From assembly GCA_945861315.1 (NCBI GenBank), contig CAMAUB010000086.1:1-6097 (forward strand): a DNA stretch of 6,097 nucleotides, in the 5' to 3' direction. Of this stretch, positions 5,778-6,097 are shown piece by piece. The position numbers and the translations under genes are program-made. Positions within the stretch are counted from its first letter, which is position 1, and the number at the start of each line of letters is the position of its first letter. Below the pieces are notes generated by a model. That model saw only the letters and a program-made list of their open reading frames with translations, ran no database searches and had not been told where the DNA came from. Source of the stretch: Chlamydia trachomatis. Its GTDB lineage: Bacteria; Chlamydiota; Chlamydiia; Chlamydiales; JAAKFR01.

Positions 5778-6097
5778 TAGAAAATTCCTCGGCTAGCAAC
5801 ACGCAGTACTTCAGAGGCCGTTGTAATCCCTGTGCGTAAAAGGTGAATAGCATGTTCATGAAGAGAAATATAGCCCTCACCGACGGCCATTTCCTGAATC
5901 GTAGTTCTATCAGCTTTTTTTGCAATAAGTGATTGAAGTTTTGCAGTTACTGGCATGAGCTCATAAAGGCCGTGCCGTCCTTTATAGCCCGACTCGTAGC
6001 AATGAGAGCATCCTTTGCCTCGATAGAGGACATTCCCGTTGAGATCACTTCTTTTCAAACCGATAGAAGTAAGCTCAAGATCAGTTGGTTTGTAGTG
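5777..6097 (-). CDS. gspE: GspE, type II secretion ATPase (C-terminal fragment, 5' end outside the window)
   Basis: Only the last 106 residues are in the window; the frame stays open to the edge at 6097, so the gene is cut by the window and not truncated in the genome as far as can be seen. GspE is the cytoplasmic AAA-like ATPase that powers pseudopilus assembly. The fragment contains GKGCSHCYESGYKGRHGLYE, the second half of the family's zinc-binding tetracysteine element, with a CxxC pair followed by the G-Y-x-G-R-x-G-x-Y-E signature. It ends with the characteristic C-terminal segment LLRTGITTASEVLRVASRG. The first CxxC pair and the Walker A and B motifs would lie outside the window. A TTG at 6058 is only an internal Leu codon in this reading, not a start. 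The TAA stop overlaps the gspF ATG by one base. PilB of type IV pili shares these motifs, so the T2SS assignment leans on the operon. Confidence 0.93.
   Translation of the reverse strand, partial: HYKPTDLELTSIGLKRSDLNGNVLYRGKGCSHCYESGYKGRHGLYELMPVTAKLQSLIAKKADRTTIQEMAVGEGYISLHEHAIHLLRTGITTASEVLRVASRGIF

Noticed and set aside
5777..6058. A separate 93-residue gene starting at the TTG at 6058
   Set aside because: The frame is open to the window edge, and the upstream codons (HYKPTDLELTSIG) read on smoothly as GspE, so this is the C-terminal part of a larger gene.

Overview
The window carries two blocks of minus-strand genes. On the right is the 3' part of a type II secretion (T2SS, Gsp) operon: the C-terminal end of the ATPase GspE (cut by the window edge), the inner-membrane platform protein GspF, the major pseudopilin GspG, three minor-pseudopilin-like proteins in the order H-I-J, and a last membrane-anchored protein of unknown family in the place where gspK usually sits. 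On the left is a complete class II fumarate hydratase gene, fumC. No RNA gene, CRISPR array or transposase gene was seen.

The likely source is a bacterium of the Chlamydiae, perhaps one of the environmental or amoeba-associated lineages. The reasons are the compact E-F-G-H-I-J-(K) order with a short, very divergent GspG, followed by poorly conserved small proteins, and the moderately AT-rich composition. This is inference from gene content and style. No ribosomal RNA or other firm phylogenetic marker is present.

Layout from left to right: a 132-bp imperfect palindrome (1-132); about 80 bp with nothing recognisable; fumC (216-1577, minus); a 110-bp 5' region of fumC without a convincing promoter; a perfect 34-bp inverted repeat with a 41-nt loop (1688-1796); then the gsp genes from 1805 to the right edge, all transcribed leftwards. 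The gsp reading frames touch or overlap at every junction except F/G, which are 10 nt apart with the F stop codon abutting the G ribosome binding site. They are therefore almost certainly one translationally coupled mRNA whose promoter lies beyond the window.

The proteins would act together. GspE hydrolyses ATP at the inner face of the inner membrane, GspF couples this to assembly, GspG polymerises into the pseudopilus, and H/I/J (plus perhaps the last gene product) form its tip, pushing folded exoproteins out through a GspD secretin not present here. FumC is metabolic (TCA cycle, fumarate to malate) and appears unrelated in function. It is separated from the gsp operon by the hairpin element.

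The points most worth a second look are: the 132-bp hairpin, whose transition-type mismatches are all G-U compatible on the plus strand only; the perfect inverted repeat that encodes the familiar spurious peptide LCVFAPWRLCV / NAKTPWREDAK; and the presence of Ser instead of the canonical Gly at position -1 of the prepilin cleavage site in all four pseudopilins.
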